Shown: positions 24,756-34,935 of the stretch, piece by piece | Numbering within the stretch: position 1 is the stretch's first letter | Layout of the letters: every line of letters starts with the position of its first letter | Assembly (NCBI GenBank): GCA_900319105.1 | Contig: ONND01000003.1 | Span: 1 to 64,000, forward strand | Length of the DNA: 64,000 nucleotides | Reading direction: 5' to 3' | Source of the DNA: an uncultured Bacteroidales bacterium | Lineage (GTDB): Bacteria; Bacteroidota; Bacteroidia; Bacteroidales; Paludibacteraceae | Made by a program: the position numbers and the translations under genes | Notes under the pieces: generated by a model | Databases searched by the model: none | What the model was told of the DNA's origin: nothing | Seen by the model: only the letters and a program-made list of their open reading frames with translations

Positions 24756-25664
24756 TTATTTCTCAGACACTCTCTTGCCGGTGGCATCGTATTTCTCTCC
24801 GTTGCGGATGATGTAGAGGATGCCGTCCTCAAAGACTTTCTGAACCTTTATACCTTGTACATTGCCTTGTACATTCTCAATGCCTTCTGCCACATTGAGT
24901 TGGATGATGTATGGCTCATCAAGCGACCCGAGGGTGGCATCATCGGTGTAGGTTAGAGTCTGCTGAATGGTGATGGTCTCACCTGTAGCCGGGTCATGGA
25001 CCTTGATGGTGAGCGGAGCGGCTTCGTCGCCTGCTACAGTCAGGAACCAATATCCGTCAGTAGTATTGACGCTGCTAAACTCTTCCGTAGCCGCACCTCG
25101 GCATTCGTCTCCGGCAAAGACACCGACCTCAACGCCATGTACCGCCTTGTCACCGTTCATCACGCGTGCGATGATAGACATATTGCCGCTATAGGGGTCG
25201 GTGACGGGGGTGAAGACATTTTCCATTTGGTCATTTGTTCTCATGGGTGCATGTAAGTATTGCAGTGCCGATACCTCGGGGTAATGGAAGGTGAAGCCTT
25301 CAGGAGCGTGGGATTGGTACATATATCCTTCGCCCGGCGTCATGCGAGTGAGCGTGCCTACCCATTGTGCACCGTCATAGACGGCAAAGGCGGTCTTGCT
25401 CTTGAGAGCGTTGGCGACAGACATTGTCTGCAGCGGCAGATAGCCTACCCACGTCCATCCCTTGTTGATGTTAATCGGCGTCCGGGCGCAGTTGACTGCC
25501 GTTCCTTCGACACTCAGCGTGGTTGCACGGTTCGCCTTGACGCGGTAGGATGAGGTGACACCCATCACCTTAAGCGTACCGCCATAGGTAGTGTCATTGC
25601 TGATACTGAAGACGCTGTTCTTGTCTTTGACGTACGAAATATCGCCGAGGACAGGCCGGAACAC
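24756..25664 (-). CDS. C-terminal part of giant secreted protein 2, displaced by a frameshift, with T9SS sorting domain
   Basis: A 302-codon frame whose first available start is a GTG; it has no signal peptide and begins mid-domain. In frame upstream it can be read back to about 25705 (I-C-N-I-N-P-V-S-V-R-T-E-N), where it meets the end of the good frame of the 25594-34452 gene. It holds a module with INKGWTWVGYLPL, LTRMTPGEGYMY, VGVFAGDECRGAA and YWFLTVAGD, then KVFEDGILYIIRNGEKYD and ATGKRVSEK, a T9SS type A sorting domain. The same modules in the same order form the C-terminus of giant protein 1. It is therefore the 3' end of giant gene 2, not an independent gene. Confidence 0.85.
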   Translation of the reverse strand: MFRPVLGDISYVKDKNSVFSISNDTTYGGTLKVMGVTSSYRVKANRATTLSVEGTAVNCARTPININKGWTWVGYLPLQTMSVANALKSKTAFAVYDGAQWVGTLTRMTPGEGYMYQSHAPEGFTFHYPEVSALQYLHAPMRTNDQMENVFTPVTDPYSGNMSIIARVMNGDKAVHGVEVGVFAGDECRGAATEEFSSVNTTDGYWFLTVAGDEAAPLTIKVHDPATGETITIQQTLTYTDDATLGSLDEPYIIQLNVAEGIENVQGNVQGIKVQKVFEDGILYIIRNGEKYDATGKRVSEK

Positions 25665-28600
25665 ATTCTCCGTGCGGACGGAGACGGGATTGATGTTGCA
25701 GATGGTTCGTTACCTCCAATACAACGGGGTCAGCGAGCGTACCCTTGAGCATGTTCGGCGAGAACCGGAAGGGTGCAGGACGCACATTGACCGACGAATA
25801 GGTGATACCCGACTCGGCATTCCATAGGCGGAACTGAATAGGCGTTTGGGCAGGGGTTTCTTCATTGCCATAGACAGTCATCATCACATACCATGCATCG
25901 TAGTTGCCGATGTACTGCGGACGGGCGATACCGATGCACTCGCCGTTGACAAAGGCGGCGATGATATCATGCTCGCTCTGCGCCACACCTGCCGGCAGCG
26001 AGAGTCTGGCGATGATATTACCGGTGGCTTCATATGTATTGACGTTGACATTCCAGTCCGGTTCGGGTGCAAGAACGGCAGCTTCTATGAGACAGGGCTC
26101 GACTATACCGTCATTGCCGGTAAGCAAGAGTATGTCCGCGTAATAGCCGGCAGCGAGCGATGCAGGCAGCGTAGCTGTAAGCGTCAGTTCGGACTGCGGT
26201 CTGATTACGCCGGAGGTGGCATTGAGTTGCAGCCATGCCGGGATATTCGTAATCTGCCAGTTCTGTATCTCACTACCGGTATTCACCATGGTCAGTTCAA
26301 ACGATTGCTCGTCCAATTCGCCCTTGGTGACAGACGCATAATTGTCTTCCCAAAGCAGGGAGTTGCGCTGCACATAGATATTCCAGCAGACAGGCGCAGA
26401 GTAATTACCATGCTCATCCACCACATTCTGGATCTCCACCTTCAGGTTGCATCCCTCAACACGTGCAGGGGCCATCTGTCGGTCATTGAGTTTGATGGTA
26501 ATCTGCCGGTCGGAAGCAGTGAAGGTAAACGGCACCGGCTCTACAGGGCGTGCTTCCACCAAGGCGGGATGGTTCGTGTTTGAGAATTGAGAATTAACCC
26601 ATTGTGCGGAGTGCTTATTCAGCGCATTCTTGCAGCGGTCCTCCAGCGTAGGAACAGTCATATGCTGGTTGTTGCCATGGAGGCGGAAATGCGCGCTTAA
26701 GAGCAGTAGTTCGTTAGTGACAGAAGCCCGCGCGATGCATAGTTCATCGAACGCTCCGGAGAGTCCTTCACCGATAGTGACGAAATCGCCAAGACGCGGA
26801 GTCGTATTACCGTCCACGTACTGATATACGACGCGTTCGTCCAAGATGACGGAGGTAGAGCCGCTGCGACGCACATTGAGCGCAATAAAATGCCATGTGC
26901 CGAGCGCAAACGGAATGATTTTGCGTGTCACCCCGTTAATGGCAACGGAAAGTTGTGCATCTTTGACGGAGAAGACGAGTGTGGTGTCTCCGTTTCTCAA
27001 GATAGTACCATCCGAATTGGCATTTACCCAGAAGTCAAGCACATAGTCATCTACGGCTGCTATACCCACTTCGCTGACAGGGACACGCAGCGATGTACTG
27101 CCGTCCAGCACAGCAGAGTAGTTCTCGCCGGCTATCCACCAAGCATTGCCGTTAGTAGTGATATGACGTGCATGAACATATTCCTTAGCCATTGGTCCGT
27201 AGCCCTCATCCATCGGCCAATAAGCCATTAAGCCCGGGGTAGAAGGTACTTTGGAACGGCTACGCTCGCTCAGAGAGGTGACCATGCTGCGTGCTACAGA
27301 CCAAATCGTCAGATCGTGCAGCGTGGCTATTGCAGAACCACCTCCCAGTTGAAGAGCGGCTTTGGTGTTGATATCAGGCACGGTAATATCGGTCATCAGC
27401 GAATCCGTCACCTTGTCGTAAGCGATTGATGCGTTTAACTTATTACCGGTAGTGGCGTTTGAATAACTGAGCGCGAGGAATACCCACTTGTTCTTCGGCA
27501 GCGAGCCGGTCGTGGTAATAGTGGTTGTATCCATCTGTACGGCGAGTTTGCCGTCCTCAGTGAGCGAGAGGCGGAACTTGTCACCGCCGATGTTCATCAG
27601 TTCGCCGGCTTCGGAATAGTTGAGCCATGTCTCGATGGTGAAGTCGGATGCGCCGAGCCGCAGCGTAGCCTGCGTAGCGGCTTTCTGTCTGCCGAGCTGC
27701 AATCCGACAGCGTGACGCAGGTCATGTCCGTTCAATTCGCCTGTGACGGATATATTGGTCGCCAGCACGCGTGCGGGCTGAATATCCTTGGTGAAAGTAA
27801 CGGAGATATCATCGCCGTTACGCAAAACCCCGTCAGCAGGTGTTGGCGTACTGATCGGCTCAGGACGAGCCACATCCTTGATGACGGTGAAGGTCTCGGA
27901 CTCCTTGCAAACCTCCTCTTCGGCAGCAGGCTTGCAGACGGTGACCGCGCGTACTTGGTAGGTGCCGTCGGAGTAGTCTTTGTCGGGCATCGGGATGGCG
28001 AAGCGGAAGTGCTCGGCATGCGGCATCGGGTAGTTACCTTCTTTGTCACGCACGGTGATACCCTTGCGCCATGTGCGGAGCGTACTCCATTCGCCTTCGC
28101 CGCGTTTGTATTGCAGGCGGACGCCGTATAGCGCACTGTAATCCGGCAGCAGGCCACTTATCTCACCGCTCAATTCCACAGTGTCCTTGCCCAGAATAGA
28201 CTTGGTCTGGGTATTGAGGAGCGTGTTGTCGAGCGTGAGGTTGATATCCGAGCAGGAATAGCGGTAGCTGACGGTGAGCCAGAGTTTCGAGCGGCGGGTC
28301 GGGTCGCAGTCGCTGATGAGCTCAAGACCAATGCTGTCATAGCGCATCACCTCAGGATTGGACTGATAGACACGCAGGGAGACGAAGGTGGAGTCGCCAG
28401 CCGGCAGTGCATAGGTGATACCGGCAGAGGTGAGCGGCGTGCCGTTAACTTCCAGCACGGCGCCTAATTGGCTGCCGGTGTGTTTGTCTATCGGGCGGAG
28501 TTTGTACATTCCTGCGGAACTGCTGACCGACGACTGGTTGGTCATACCAAGCGTAAAATACGCTGAAGCACCTACAGGCAGGTCGTTCTGCATGGAGCTG

Positions 28601-31600
28601 CTGCCCTGACGTAGATAGAGTTTGGGAACATCGATCGCTGCAGTAGAAGTGGTCAGCACATGGCGTCCCGGCTCGTAGTATTTCGTCCGCTCCTCGTCGA
28701 TATAAGGGCAGGAGGTAGCACCGCCGCGGACGAAGAATATAGGCGCAAAGCCATCCGGCGCCGCGTACATATCAAACGACATCGACGAGGTGGCATTCAT
28801 CGCGAGGGTGATGTTGGAAGAGAAAGATTCGTTTGTATCCGAACCACTTGCAGCCGTTGTGCCGCCGCCGGCATTGGCATTGCCTTCGAACACCATACCG
28901 AACTTGGCAAACTTGTGAACAAAACCGCCACCAAAGGTGAATGCGCCGTCATGTGTGACGGATACATTGTCGCCATGCGATACGGCGTTGGTCTTACCTA
29001 ACACTACGGACGCGCCTGGACTGAGCGACAGGTTCTGCATCAGATAGCCGCCGCCGTAGTAGTCGGAGATGTTCAGACGAAGCGTGTCCAGGCTTTCCTG
29101 TTCGAGTGTATCCAGCAGCTTTTTCTCCTTCTTCTCGTTATCCTCATAGGTCTTGATGAGGCGCTCTACCTCGCCTTTGCTGAAGCCCATGTATTGCTTT
29201 CCGTCGCCGTACGAGGTGCGATTGTTGAAGGCCTTGAGGCTGTCGATGTTGTATTGCTCCACACCTGCCTTCTTGTCGCGTGCCTCGGTCAGCGCGCTCA
29301 TCACTTCACGCAGACGAGCTACTTTCTGTACCGCCGCCTCATATTGGTCGGCCTTGAACGATCCGCTTCGCTGCAGACACATTACTTTCATCTTCTCGTT
29401 GTGCGCCAACAGTTTCTTCCACTGCTTGACTTGCTCGTTGTAGTAGTGCACCATATCTTTCAACACGTGCAGTTGTCCGTCCTCAGGCAGTTTCGGCGGT
29501 ACGGCCTCATAGGTGCTGTCTGCACCAAAGTTCGGATCAGCAGCCGTCAGTGCGGTATAGTACTGCATCTTGTCGGTGGTGTTGACAATGGCCGTTGAGT
29601 CGCCGCTTCTGTAGCGCTCAATAGTGGCGGCATCGATGGTCTGCAGCAGCGCGTTGCGCATACGCAGGTAGTCCGGCATCACTTTGTTCTCTATATGGCT
29701 CTGCGTATAAGCGAACTGCGTACCAAACTTCTTGCCCAATACAAATCCGTCAAAATCGCCGATGATATAGCGTGTCGAGTCAGCCGGGTCACGCTGTATA
29801 TCCACGCGGCGGGAGTTGGAGAAGACATCATTGGTGGCTTGACCTACAAACACATCGCCGCCGGCACCTTCCGAACCAGGCGTGGTGCTCACGGTCTTCG
29901 TGAGGGTATTCACAGTGGTCTGTGTTTTCGACCACGATTTATTACCGGTGTAGGTAGCATTGCCTCCCAAGTGGAACCTCTCGCCCATGAACAACAGTGA
30001 AACAAATCCGATTGCGGTCGGATCCACCATCAGATTAGCCGTCTGGGAACCGAGTGAGAACTTTAAATCAACCGCTGTGCCCCAGTGTGCGGTCGAGGTG
30101 TTGTTGCTGGTTCGGGTGAAGGTCGTACCGGCGGTGGCCGCCACAGTGGAGGCTCCGCCCGGCGCATTGCGCAGAATATAGAATATATCATCCGGTCCGC
30201 TGGTCAGAATATCCGATCCGTTGGTAATCGAGCCGAGTACCACACCATAGAATTTACCATTCTCCGTCCATGAATAATTGCGTGTGCCATAGACATTGGT
30301 ATAACTGATGTTCACACCAAGCGTGTAGGGCTTGGTCAGGTTCGGGTCAGAAGCGCGGAACTGGTATATACCCATTCCTGTGGAATCGAGGGCAATCTGG
30401 TTCTCACCCAGAACAATAGTTTCTCCTCTCTTGAAGTGGATCATCTCCGTCGAGTCTTCGCCTAACGGCATGACGGTGTCGCGTTCGGCGGCTATACGGT
30501 TGCCCAGTTCACTCTTGACAGTGACTATACCATTCTTCCATGGCAAAACGGTGGTGACAGGGTGGGCGGAGTTATCTTTATTAATGTAGGTCTCGGTTAT
30601 CTTAAGTCGCCAGCGGTAGGATGCGCCTTGACGGAAGAGCGGATAGGTCATGCGGTAGTCCGGTTTGCCCGTAGCCGAGTCGACAGTAAAGGCGGGCACC
30701 ATGTGCTGTTTCTCCTGTTCGTCCACCCATGGTAGCCACTCTTCGCCGAAGGCAAGGTCATGGCGCATGGCGTCTGTGACGGTGAGCACAGGTTGTACAT
30801 AGTATGGTGCATCAAACGCCAGATGGTATCTGACACGACGGACGGTGGTACTATCGAGCCGCAGGGAGTCCTGCATCATTGACTGTCCTGCGCATGCGCC
30901 TAACTCAATAGGGTTGTACGACAACGGATTGAAGCGGTAGTCCTCGTTCGACGGAATGACGATACTCTTCACCTTATAGGTCAGCGGCGGAAGTAATGCC
31001 GTGAACTCACCTGTAACGGAGTCGGTGTAGATAACCACATTGTGGCTGAGGTCGGTGCCCGAAGCAGCAGTCACTACGCGTCCTGCGGCTACGATGCTAT
31101 CGGTCGGCATGGGCCATACGCGCTCGACGGAGTCGGTGTTGAGCGAATAAATCTCCGAGGCCTGCAGCGTAATGATGGCGCGGCCGATAGTGGCTTTGCC
31201 AAGATGCATACCGTGCGGCTTGTGCATCTCTTCGTCGCCTCCGGCTACACGGCCTACGAGCAGTAGTTTGGTGTTGTCGTAGAAACGCAGGTCGTTTATG
31301 TCGTGCAGGAACTCATGGGTTACGCCCGCGTTGCCGGGATCCTCGGGGTAGCGGCCGTTATACAGGAAGGTATGCCCCTTCTTCGTTGCAGTGATATAAT
31401 GTTCGCCCATCGGCACGAGGATGGAGAACTGACCGTCTGCATTGGTCACTACCGGTACACCGCCTACGAGACACGGAGCGCCATCGACACTGAGCAATGC
31501 ACCCTCTACAGGGTAGTCGGTGCCCTCGTAGTAGATTGCACCCGACACGGTAACCGATGTGCGGTCAGTGAAGTTGACGTTGTTGTGGGTGTTGGTGTTG

Positions 31601-34452
31601 TTGTTGAAATAGAGCGGACGGTTAGCCGGCGCGAACTCATGCGTGCCGAGCGTAGGAACGACCTTGTAGTACGTACCCGCTTCGCGGTAAGGAATACCGG
31701 TGATGACGTATGTACCGTCGGCTTTGGTGTACGCCGTGTAGTTAGCGCGCGTTGAGTCGTCCACCATCCGGAATTGCACTTGTGGAGGCATCTCTTTTGT
31801 TGTGAGTTCATTGAAACTCAAGCCGCTTATTTTGAGGTGTCTGCCGTGACCGGAAAGGTCGTGTACTTCATTGCCTTTCTCCATCGCGGAATAGTAGAGT
31901 TCGAGACCAGGCTCATCGCCTTTGAGCGGAATAGTGAGAGCGGAGTTGCGTATCTCCGTGGAGTCCATGCGATAGTTGTATACGCGAATATCTGCCATCT
32001 CGTATCCTTTTGATTTATAATCACCTATACCAAAGATAGCCGGATAGTAATCAGGGGTATAGGGATGCTTTCCCTCATATTTTCCGTTCAGATATATGTA
32101 TGCAGTATCTTTCGTATAGCTGACCGCTATATGGTACCATTCATTCAAAGCGAGTTTGGATGAGTAGAAACATTTAGGATCACTACTATGTCCTTCAGTC
32201 CATATTCGCCCATCATTGGTTAACCGTATAGCAAATCTCGGTAGATTGAATACATTCGTATGGTAACTATCTCTAATATATTCAGAGACGCGGATCCAGA
32301 ACATGGCAGTTCCTTGGGTACCGTAATATTTAGAACTACCAACATGGTTTCTATCTGTGGGTTTTAGTGAACGGATATTGAGTGCTCTTAGTCCTTGTTG
32401 TACTGTATCGGCAAATACCTTCTGCGGCACGGGGACTTCGTCTTCGGTGGTGGCAGTGACGAGCACGCCCGGTACGCCTTGGCGACCGTCGTAGGTGATT
32501 TGTCCGGTTATAACGCCGTACGGCAGTGCGAAGCCTGTCTCAGTGAGCGAAGACATAGGCGACACATCGCCGTCGCACTCGCGATAGCCCGTTACGGTAT
32601 AGTTGTAATACGTACCGAGTTCCATCGAGTTATCTTCGTAACTAAACGTTGTGAGCGACTTGTTCATCGGCATCTGCGGCACGAGTGTGGTACCCACGCT
32701 ATCCCCGCGCACGCCGCGCTTAATAGTAAAAAAGGAGAAATCGTTTTTGTCCTTAGGTACCGTCCATTGCAGCCGCACGCGGTTGTTGGAGTCGCCTTTG
32801 GTAGCCGTGAGCGAAGTGATAACCGCCTCACGGGTGGGAGCCATACTGATAGGCGCACTGGTCATCGTACTGATTGTACGCATTGCCGTGCACACCTGGA
32901 CGGTGTATTCAATACGTTGGCAGGTAGGTATGCCTTCGGTCAGTTCGACCGAGGTGAGGTTGCGGTCCGAGTATTCCTTTTGATAGGGCGTGCCGTTTAC
33001 ATTATACTGCACGCGGTAGAACATGTCCGGGGTCCATATACCTTTGAAATCGCCTGCATGCGACCAGCGGACACGGATCTTTCCCCCTATATCCTGCACC
33101 TCTACTGCGCCTATCTTTCTGAGGTCGGTATTGATACTAATCTCTTGCGTTATGCAGGTGGTGGCGTGATTCACGAACTCACGGCTAAAGCGCACGTAGA
33201 ACGTCTTGCGTCCTTGATTGAACATTTTCTGCGGTATGGGGAGCCCGACCTTATAGGCAGTTTCCTGATTGCGGTTGGTAGTGTTAAAATCCTCGCGCAC
33301 CGTTTCAAACGAGCCGAAGCTCGGATCGGTCGAATACTCAATGATGATGGCGGATTGATCCTCTTCTTCTCCGTACGCCTTCTTGGGGATTTTGAAGGTC
33401 GTATAAATGGTGTCGCCACCCTCATGAGACAAATCGATCTCCTGGGGCAGATAAAGCGCCGGAATACGTATCGTTTTCCAGTCCGATTGCGGTCCTACAA
33501 AGGGCGAACGGGGACCTCCGTGTGTACCGTCATAGTACGAGGAATTGAGATCGGCATAAGCGCGGCGTGATACTTTGAGTACATAGGGAGGGGTTTCCCG
33601 ACCCATGAGATTGAGTTGGGCGGGCGTGAGATCGGCTACATCGGTGCGCTCACGGTTGAGAATACCGTTTCGTGGCACAAACGAAGATATACTATCATTA
33701 ACACCACTCCCCGTAGCGCGCTCATAATACTGGCTACTATATACATCACCTACAGTAAATGAGATTGCGGTCTTGCCGTCATTGCTCCTCGTCCAACGGA
33801 AATTATCAAGAGTCGGGTCGAGTACCGCCGGTAAGATGTCGTTCAACTCGCCCTGTTCAAAGAGACGGGAGTTGTCATAGTTATTACCATCCCACCACAC
33901 ATTCAAACGCAGACCGAGGCCTTTGTCCTTGTTGTTGTGGATATAGTTAAACACCGTCTGGCTATATACGATATTGAAATAGGCGTACTGGTCGTCGCCA
34001 TCATTCACTTGCCGCTTCTGCAAGAAATAGGCGGTACAGTCGTTAAAAGGCTCCACACGGTCGAAATGGCACTCATACTCGAAGGTCTTTTTCCATCTCT
34101 TGTAATTGTTTGCGTCCTTCATGTGAATGGTTACCAAGGGCATATCATTCTGTCCGTTGGCGGTCAGATAGACCGTCACCGCTCCGGCAAGGTAGTTGTC
34201 ACCGGTAGGCAGATTGAACTCGTTCCACGCACGGAAACTGAAAGCAATGATACCTTGTGCTCGCTGAAAGCCAACCATACCATCTCCGTACGTGTTATCA
34301 TACGCGCCGGCGTTATAAAACTCAAAGGCATGGTCAAACCGGAAGTTGTCGCCCCACTTACAATACTTGTCGTTGGGTGTCCAGCCGTTGCCGGCATACA
34401 GGGTTCCCGCTGCACATACCAGTGCAAGGAGAAGAGAGAAGATCTTTTTCAT
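25594..34452 (-). CDS. Giant secreted multidomain protein 2 (LamG), frameshifted near its 3' end
   Basis: A 2,952-codon frame and tandem paralog of giant protein 1. Parts in order: signal peptide (about 1-21); beta-rich and fibronectin-III-like segments (about 200-640); a LamG domain inserted in the region of the first carboxypeptidase-regulatory module (about 700-850, ALNEWYHIAVSYTKD); regulatory-like modules (GVITGQITYDG, VTVSGAIYYEG); the conserved block with ILRNAPGGAS, GGDVFVGQATNDVF and KFGTQFAYTQSHI (about 1440-1580); a coiled-coil-prone stretch (about 1640-1780); two more LamG domains (about 2160-2330 and 2370-2520); and a module with FRLWNAESGITY. The last sensible residues are about VVLEVTN; the remaining 33 are out of frame. 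Joined to the 24756-25664 frame the product is about 3,230 residues with a sorting domain. It has its own promoter at 34651-34681 and about 195 nt of leader. Confidence 0.88.
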   Translation of the reverse strand: MKKIFSLLLALVCAAGTLYAGNGWTPNDKYCKWGDNFRFDHAFEFYNAGAYDNTYGDGMVGFQRAQGIIAFSFRAWNEFNLPTGDNYLAGAVTVYLTANGQNDMPLVTIHMKDANNYKRWKKTFEYECHFDRVEPFNDCTAYFLQKRQVNDGDDQYAYFNIVYSQTVFNYIHNNKDKGLGLRLNVWWDGNNYDNSRLFEQGELNDILPAVLDPTLDNFRWTRSNDGKTAISFTVGDVYSSQYYERATGSGVNDSISSFVPRNGILNRERTDVADLTPAQLNLMGRETPPYVLKVSRRAYADLNSSYYDGTHGGPRSPFVGPQSDWKTIRIPALYLPQEIDLSHEGGDTIYTTFKIPKKAYGEEEDQSAIIIEYSTDPSFGSFETVREDFNTTNRNQETAYKVGLPIPQKMFNQGRKTFYVRFSREFVNHATTCITQEISINTDLRKIGAVEVQDIGGKIRVRWSHAGDFKGIWTPDMFYRVQYNVNGTPYQKEYSDRNLTSVELTEGIPTCQRIEYTVQVCTAMRTISTMTSAPISMAPTREAVITSLTATKGDSNNRVRLQWTVPKDKNDFSFFTIKRGVRGDSVGTTLVPQMPMNKSLTTFSYEDNSMELGTYYNYTVTGYRECDGDVSPMSSLTETGFALPYGVITGQITYDGRQGVPGVLVTATTEDEVPVPQKVFADTVQQGLRALNIRSLKPTDRNHVGSSKYYGTQGTAMFWIRVSEYIRDSYHTNVFNLPRFAIRLTNDGRIWTEGHSSDPKCFYSSKLALNEWYHIAVSYTKDTAYIYLNGKYEGKHPYTPDYYPAIFGIGDYKSKGYEMADIRVYNYRMDSTEIRNSALTIPLKGDEPGLELYYSAMEKGNEVHDLSGHGRHLKISGLSFNELTTKEMPPQVQFRMVDDSTRANYTAYTKADGTYVITGIPYREAGTYYKVVPTLGTHEFAPANRPLYFNNNTNTHNNVNFTDRTSVTVSGAIYYEGTDYPVEGALLSVDGAPCLVGGVPVVTNADGQFSILVPMGEHYITATKKGHTFLYNGRYPEDPGNAGVTHEFLHDINDLRFYDNTKLLLVGRVAGGDEEMHKPHGMHLGKATIGRAIITLQASEIYSLNTDSVERVWPMPTDSIVAAGRVVTAASGTDLSHNVVIYTDSVTGEFTALLPPLTYKVKSIVIPSNEDYRFNPLSYNPIELGACAGQSMMQDSLRLDSTTVRRVRYHLAFDAPYYVQPVLTVTDAMRHDLAFGEEWLPWVDEQEKQHMVPAFTVDSATGKPDYRMTYPLFRQGASYRWRLKITETYINKDNSAHPVTTVLPWKNGIVTVKSELGNRIAAERDTVMPLGEDSTEMIHFKRGETIVLGENQIALDSTGMGIYQFRASDPNLTKPYTLGVNISYTNVYGTRNYSWTENGKFYGVVLGSITNGSDILTSGPDDIFYILRNAPGGASTVAATAGTTFTRTSNNTSTAHWGTAVDLKFSLGSQTANLMVDPTAIGFVSLLFMGERFHLGGNATYTGNKSWSKTQTTVNTLTKTVSTTPGSEGAGGDVFVGQATNDVFSNSRRVDIQRDPADSTRYIIGDFDGFVLGKKFGTQFAYTQSHIENKVMPDYLRMRNALLQTIDAATIERYRSGDSTAIVNTTDKMQYYTALTAADPNFGADSTYEAVPPKLPEDGQLHVLKDMVHYYNEQVKQWKKLLAHNEKMKVMCLQRSGSFKADQYEAAVQKVARLREVMSALTEARDKKAGVEQYNIDSLKAFNNRTSYGDGKQYMGFSKGEVERLIKTYEDNEKKEKKLLDTLEQESLDTLRLNISDYYGGGYLMQNLSLSPGASVVLGKTNAVSHGDNVSVTHDGAFTFGGGFVHKFAKFGMVFEGNANAGGGTTAASGSDTNESFSSNITLAMNATSSMSFDMYAAPDGFAPIFFVRGGATSCPYIDEERTKYYEPGRHVLTTSTAAIDVPKLYLRQGSSSMQNDLPVGASAYFTLGMTNQSSVSSSAGMYKLRPIDKHTGSQLGAVLEVNGTPLTSAGITYALPAGDSTFVSLRVYQSNPEVMRYDSIGLELISDCDPTRRSKLWLTVSYRYSCSDINLTLDNTLLNTQTKSILGKDTVELSGEISGLLPDYSALYGVRLQYKRGEGEWSTLRTWRKGITVRDKEGNYPMPHAEHFRFAIPMPDKDYSDGTYQVRAVTVCKPAAEEEVCKESETFTVIKDVARPEPISTPTPADGVLRNGDDISVTFTKDIQPARVLATNISVTGELNGHDLRHAVGLQLGRQKAATQATLRLGASDFTIETWLNYSEAGELMNIGGDKFRLSLTEDGKLAVQMDTTTITTTGSLPKNKWVFLALSYSNATTGNKLNASIAYDKVTDSLMTDITVPDINTKAALQLGGGSAIATLHDLTIWSVARSMVTSLSERSRSKVPSTPGLMAYWPMDEGYGPMAKEYVHARHITTNGNAWWIAGENYSAVLDGSTSLRVPVSEVGIAAVDDYVLDFWVNANSDGTILRNGDTTLVFSVKDAQLSVAINGVTRKIIPFALGTWHFIALNVRRSGSTSVILDERVVYQYVDGNTTPRLGDFVTIGEGLSGAFDELCIARASVTNELLLLSAHFRLHGNNQHMTVPTLEDRCKNALNKHSAQWVNSQFSNTNHPALVEARPVEPVPFTFTASDRQITIKLNDRQMAPARVEGCNLKVEIQNVVDEHGNYSAPVCWNIYVQRNSLLWEDNYASVTKGELDEQSFELTMVNTGSEIQNWQITNIPAWLQLNATSGVIRPQSELTLTATLPASLAAGYYADILLLTGNDGIVEPCLIEAAVLAPEPDWNVNVNTYEATGNIIARLSLPAGVAQSEHDIIAAFVNGECIGIARPQYIGNYDAWYVMMTVYGNEETPAQTPIQFRLWNAESGITYSSVNVRPAPFRFSPNMLKGTLADPVVLEVTNHLQHQSRLRPHGECVPACPRRYFVRQRQEQRLQYQQ

Positions 34453-34650
34453 TGTATAACTATTTTAGGAATTTACTTTTGTCAGTTTTATCAATATATA
34501 CACGCAAGCGGCGCACACGATCCGTGTACACCGCTTACTTACGCGTTGCTATTGTCTTTATACTCTCTAAACAATGCCCATTCGCGACATTGGATGGGGC
34601 AAAATTAAACATTTGATTTATAGTGGATTACGGGTTATGTATTTCGGCTG

Positions 34651-34681
34651 CAAAGGTACAACAAAAATTGCACATATGCAA
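34651..34681 (-). promoter_or_regulatory. Promoter of giant gene 2
   Basis: Minus strand TTG (34681-34679), 20 bp, TACCTTTG (34658-34651). The -33 region TTGCATATGTGCAA is an inverted repeat. Confidence 0.85.
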
Positions 34682-34699
34682 GCGTTCGGGTATTTTTTT

Positions 34700-34920
34700 T
34701 TGCCAAATAAAATAAAATTTTATCTGTTGTATGGGGCTATGAGACGTCTATGCTCGCATAAGAACGGCTTATAGACCTATGCAACAGGGAAAGCCGTCAG
34801 GCTTGGCAAAAAATGCCCGCGGTGCTTAGTATATGTCCGGCAGGACGCGACTGTACTTTCGGGGGAATGCCCGTAGGGCAGGCGGCGTCCGAAGGTACTG
34901 CTTTTTTTTGATATATGCAA
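34700..34920 (-). ncRNA. Candidate structured RNA from a variant TACCTTCG promoter
   Basis: Minus strand TTG (34920-34918), 20 bp, TACCTTCG (34897-34890), then GACGCCG. The predicted transcript contains successive hairpins: TGCCC/GGGCA around 34867-34880, GTCC/GGAC around 34842-34853, and AAGCC/GGCTT around 34790-34804. No coding frame is seen. It could be a separate small RNA or a long leader of giant gene 2, whose own promoter lies downstream. Confidence 0.4.
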
Positions 34921-34935
34921 GGGAATTTTATTATT

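Noticed and set aside
25594-25720. Programmed frameshift in giant gene 2
   Set aside because: No slippery heptamer or following structure was seen at the shift point (GTA ACG AAC CAT); an indel is simpler.
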